A stretch of DNA of 5,926 bases, from assembly GCA_029934675.1 (NCBI GenBank), contig JAOZLT010000092.1:1-5926 (forward strand), given 5' to 3'. The translations under genes were made by a program, and so were the position numbers. Under the pieces are notes generated by a model. It saw nothing but the letters and a program-made list of their open reading frames with translations. It was not told the DNA's origin and made no database searches. The DNA is from Candidatus Altimarinota bacterium. GTDB lineage: Bacteria; Patescibacteriota; Gracilibacteria; UM-FILTER-43-11. This document shows positions 4,858 through 5,926 of the stretch, piece by piece (the stretch's first letter is position 1; every line of letters starts with the position of its first letter).

Positions 4858-5137
4858 TTTTTTCCAGATTGTGTATTCTCATCTCATGATTTACAGCTTG
4901 TTTCCATAATGTGTCTATTCTTCCGGTATCTGCGTTGTCGAATTTATAAATTAAATCATCCAGACGTTGATTGGTTATTGATTGACTTTCTGCTATAGAT
5001 TGAACAATATCCTGGATATTTTTTATCATAATTCCATTCATTTGTATTTGCTCAGTATTTTTGTCTATTCTTTTGCCTAATTTTTTCTCTAATTGCTGAA
5101 CCTGATCTTTGATATATGTTTTATCGTCTTTATTCAT
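4844..5137 (-). CDS. Small coiled-coil protein
   Basis: A 97-residue protein with no signal peptide or membrane segment and no recognised family. It is strongly helical: QVQQLEKKLGKRIDKNTEQIQ (13-33) and IKNIQDIVQSIAESQSITNQRLDDLIYKF (38-66) show hydrophobic residues every 3-4 positions, as in a coiled coil. A second short helix at WKQAVNHEMRIHNLEK ends the chain. Self-association or partner binding is likely, but the role is unknown. The gene converges on pabB and overlaps its 3' end by 14 nt. A promoter with TTGACA lies 40-68 bp upstream, and there is no clear Shine-Dalgarno before the ATG (5137-5135). Confidence 0.75.
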   Translation of the reverse strand: MNKDDKTYIKDQVQQLEKKLGKRIDKNTEQIQMNGIMIKNIQDIVQSIAESQSITNQRLDDLIYKFDNADTGRIDTLWKQAVNHEMRIHNLEKTKAI

Positions 5138-5176
5138 AAATTTCTTTTAAATACTAAAATAAAAAATTGGAATCTA

Positions 5177-5205
5177 AGAATACTTTGTGATTTTTTGGTT
5201 GTCAA
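5177..5205 (-). promoter_or_regulatory. Promoter of the coiled-coil gene
   Basis: On the minus strand, TTGACA (5205-5200), a 17-bp spacer and TATTCT (5182-5177). The -35 is perfect and the -10 matches four of six. Transcription should begin near 5170, giving a ~33-nt leader. The insertion element ends only ~30 bp upstream of the -35. Confidence 0.65.
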
Positions 5206-5234
5206 AAAAGATAGTTTGACGTGTTGAGTTTGTT

Positions 5235-5242
5235 GATTTGCT
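5235..5242 (+). repeat. Left target-site duplication, GATTTGCT
   Basis: This 8-bp word sits immediately outside the left inverted repeat of the insertion element and is repeated exactly at 5725-5732, immediately outside the right one. Eight bases is the duplication length known for ISL3-family elements. Confidence 0.85.
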
Positions 5243-5260
5243 GGACCAGGAGTTTTTTCC
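5243..5260 (+). repeat. Left terminal inverted repeat of the IS
   Basis: GGACCAGGAGTTTTTTCC, abutting the left target duplication. It shares the core CAGGAGTTTTTTCC with the complement of the right end, apart from one T in the homopolymer. Confidence 0.82.
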
Positions 5261-5276
5261 TCCGAGAAAATTTTAG

Positions 5277-5282
5277 TATAAT
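5277..5282 (+). promoter_or_regulatory. Possible -10 box just inside the IS left end
   Basis: TATAAT lies 17 bp inside the left repeat, oriented toward the transposase remnant. No convincing -35 is present. It may have been the transposase promoter; the ATG at 5290 now reads only seven codons before a stop. Confidence 0.35.
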
Positions 5283-5405
5283 ATAAGATATGATTAGAAG
5301 GTTTTTCGTTTGAATTAATTTTAATCAATTAGAATTCTCCGACTCTTGGGTGGGGAATAAGTCATTTTCTAATGATAAAAAACAGCCTATTTTAATTATC
5401 TGAAC

Positions 5406-5418
5406 CCCGATTCTCGGG
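5406..5418 (+). repeat. Short GC-rich hairpin inside the IS remnant
   Basis: CCCGA (5406-5410) and TCGGG (5414-5418) are perfectly complementary around a 3-nt loop. No T-run follows on either strand, so terminator function is doubtful. Confidence 0.5.
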
Positions 5419-5459
5419 ATTAAAGAATTGTATGGATTTCGCAGATTGATTATTAGAGT

Positions 5460-5476
5460 AAAAACTCCTTTTCTCC
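5460..5476 (+). repeat. Third copy of the IS end core
   Basis: AAAAACTCCTTTTCTCC shares the 10-mer AAAAACTCCT with the right terminal repeat, in the same orientation, but lies in the middle of the element. It could mark a nested or shorter element (5243-5476) or a rearrangement that produced the deletion. Confidence 0.4.
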
Positions 5477-5554
5477 TATTATTACTTTCGGATTTGCATG
5501 TCGGTAAACAGGCAGATGGGGTTGTTGTTTGTGATTTAGCGGATACTACATTAA

Positions 5555-5692
5555 TATAGTTATTTTCCAGAAAGAGAGGCCAATACTTCTACTGAATCTT
5601 TTAATACAAAATTAAAAGGATTTAGATTTCTTGTTCGTGGTGTAACAGATAAGAAATTCTTTTTATATCGTATTGATAAGATTTATGGGTGA
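5555..5692 (+). pseudogene. ISL3-family transposase, C-terminal remnant
   Basis: The frame opens after a TAA at 5552-5554 and runs 45 codons to TGA 5690-5692, with no start codon or catalytic N-terminal part. It reads SYFPEREANTSTESFN (556x onward), then TKLKGFRFLVRGVTDKKFF and LYRIDKIYG. This is the typical end of ISL3/ISAon1-type DDE transposases, which have a pattern of the kind N-x-x-A-E-S-F-N-A-K-x-K-x-F-R, R-G-V, F-F-L-x-R-L-x-K-x-Y. The Glu of the TESFN block is likely the last acidic residue of the DDE set. The frame ends 13 bp before the right terminal repeat, as expected for an intact 3' end. Confidence 0.8.
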
Positions 5693-5705
5693 ATTATTTA
5701 TTCAA

Positions 5706-5724
5706 GGAAAAAAACTCCTGCCCC
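5706..5724 (+). repeat. Right terminal inverted repeat of the IS
   Basis: GGAAAAAAACTCCTGCCCC, immediately followed by the right target duplication. It is the inverted partner of 5243-5260. Confidence 0.82.
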
Positions 5725-5732
5725 GATTTGCT
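5725..5732 (+). repeat. Right target-site duplication, GATTTGCT
   Basis: Exact copy of 5235-5242, directly abutting the right end of the insertion element. Confidence 0.85.
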
Positions 5733-5839
5733 TCCGGTTATTTTTATTATCGAAGCATTTGAGGGAATGAATTGGTACACTGCTATTTATATATAAAACA
5801 GGTTAAGTTTATGTGAAGTGTGAGGTTATATAATCTTAT
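5733..5839. other. Non-coding stretch, no feature seen
   Basis: Between the insertion element and the last promoter I see no convincing coding frame, RNA gene or repeat. A TATAAT at 5829-5834 lacks a usable -35 at normal spacing. Confidence 0.5.
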
Positions 5840-5868
5840 TTGAAAGCGGAGCGATTTCTTGATATAAT
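5840..5868 (+). promoter_or_regulatory. Strong promoter for a gene at the right edge
   Basis: TTGAAA (5840-5845), a 17-bp spacer and TATAAT (5863-5868), with an extended -10 TG at 5860-5861. Transcription should start near 5875. The last bases contain an ATG (5922-5924) about 47 nt downstream, which may open the next gene; only five bases of it are visible. Confidence 0.75.
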
Positions 5869-5926
5869 TAGATAACCTTAGATAATAAAACTCTAAACTT
5901 AAAATTTTTAAATAAAATATCATGAT

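Larger units (their letters stand above)
5243..5724 (+). mobile_element. Internally deleted ISL3-like insertion sequence
   Basis: A 482-bp element with terminal inverted repeats: GGACCAGGAGTTTTTTCC at 5243-5260 and GGAAAAAAACTCCTGCCCC at 5706-5724. Reverse-complemented, the right end matches the left except for two substitutions and one T. It is flanked by a perfect 8-bp duplication. Inside, only the 3' end of an ISL3-type transposase frame survives (5555-5692), against the ~1.3 kb or more of a complete family member. The rest has stops in all frames I read. It is probably non-autonomous, movable only if a full relative elsewhere supplies transposase. It lies between two outward-facing promoters. 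Confidence 0.82.

Noticed and set aside
4828..4863. Possible terminator at the end of pabB (AAAGC/GCTTT followed by six T)
   Set aside because: The stem is only five bp with an 18-nt loop, too weak to call.
5214..5241. Possible further heptad array just left of the IS (GTTTGAC, GTGTTGA, GTTTGTT, GATTTGC)
   Set aside because: The units agree poorly beyond the leading G, and the last one is part of the target duplication; not distinguishable from chance.
5134..5328. 64-codon minus-strand frame upstream of the coiled-coil gene
   Set aside because: It spans the coiled-coil promoter, the target duplication and the IS left end, so it is a chance frame across unrelated parts.
5498..5519. CGGTAAACAGGCAG-type sequence in the IS, vaguely like the GC-rich repeat in pabB
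   Set aside because: Only a few short words are shared and no inverted arms are visible; too weak to join to the 3781-3822 repeat.

Overview
The window is AT-rich, gene-dense DNA that probably comes from a Candidate Phyla Radiation (Patescibacteria, Parcubacteria-like) genome. This is an inference. It rests on small single-domain proteins, short leaders without Shine-Dalgarno sequences, a tight gene layout, and many short degenerate repeats lying between and inside genes. TGA is used as a stop (nadC and pabA end with it), so the UGA-glycine code of Gracilibacteria/SR1 does not apply. No rRNA, tRNA or CRISPR array was seen.

Layout. Positions 79-107 are a perfect-consensus promoter followed by a small gene of unknown function (130-450). 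Next comes a second unknown gene (514-1221) with its own promoter; its C-terminal half may be a PD-(D/E)XK-like nuclease fold. nadC (1271-2158, quinolinate phosphoribosyltransferase) follows, and right behind it a membrane-anchored transglutaminase-like protein (2215-2874, possibly from 2158). A repeat-rich promoter region leads into an overlapping pair, pabA-pabB (2970-3617 and 3604-4857). These encode the two subunits of aminodeoxychorismate synthase, which makes the p-aminobenzoate precursor for folate. Converging on pabB is a small coiled-coil gene (5137-4844, minus strand). The last ~790 bases hold that gene's promoter, a decayed ISL3-like insertion sequence, and an outward promoter for a gene starting at or beyond the right edge.

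Two things stand out. First, short DNA arrays built on a 7-bp period, each with a core of four heptads (28 nt), occur at six places: the nadC/transglutaminase junction (2182-2209), the pabA promoter region (2898-2925), inside pabA (3381-3408) and three times inside pabB (3721-3748, 4260-4287, 4642-4669). The heptad differs from site to site. Two of the pabB copies share the same two-armed layout: four ATTTC-type heptads, then ATT and C, then three AAATCA-type heptads, then AAA. All copies inside genes keep the reading frame and fall between conserved blocks of the enzymes, so pabA and pabB appear to be working genes carrying tolerated inserts. Another short GC-rich inverted repeat is joined to one pabB copy.

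Second, 5243-5724 is a 482-bp element with near-matching 18/19-bp terminal inverted repeats, flanked by a perfect 8-bp direct repeat (GATTTGCT). It still carries the last ~45 codons of an ISL3-type transposase. It looks like an internally deleted, non-autonomous derivative that landed between two divergent promoters.

Metabolically the window pairs one NAD step (quinolinate to nicotinate mononucleotide) with one folate-precursor step (chorismate to aminodeoxychorismate). The enzymes that would supply or complete these steps (nadA/nadB, pabC, fol genes) are not in view.
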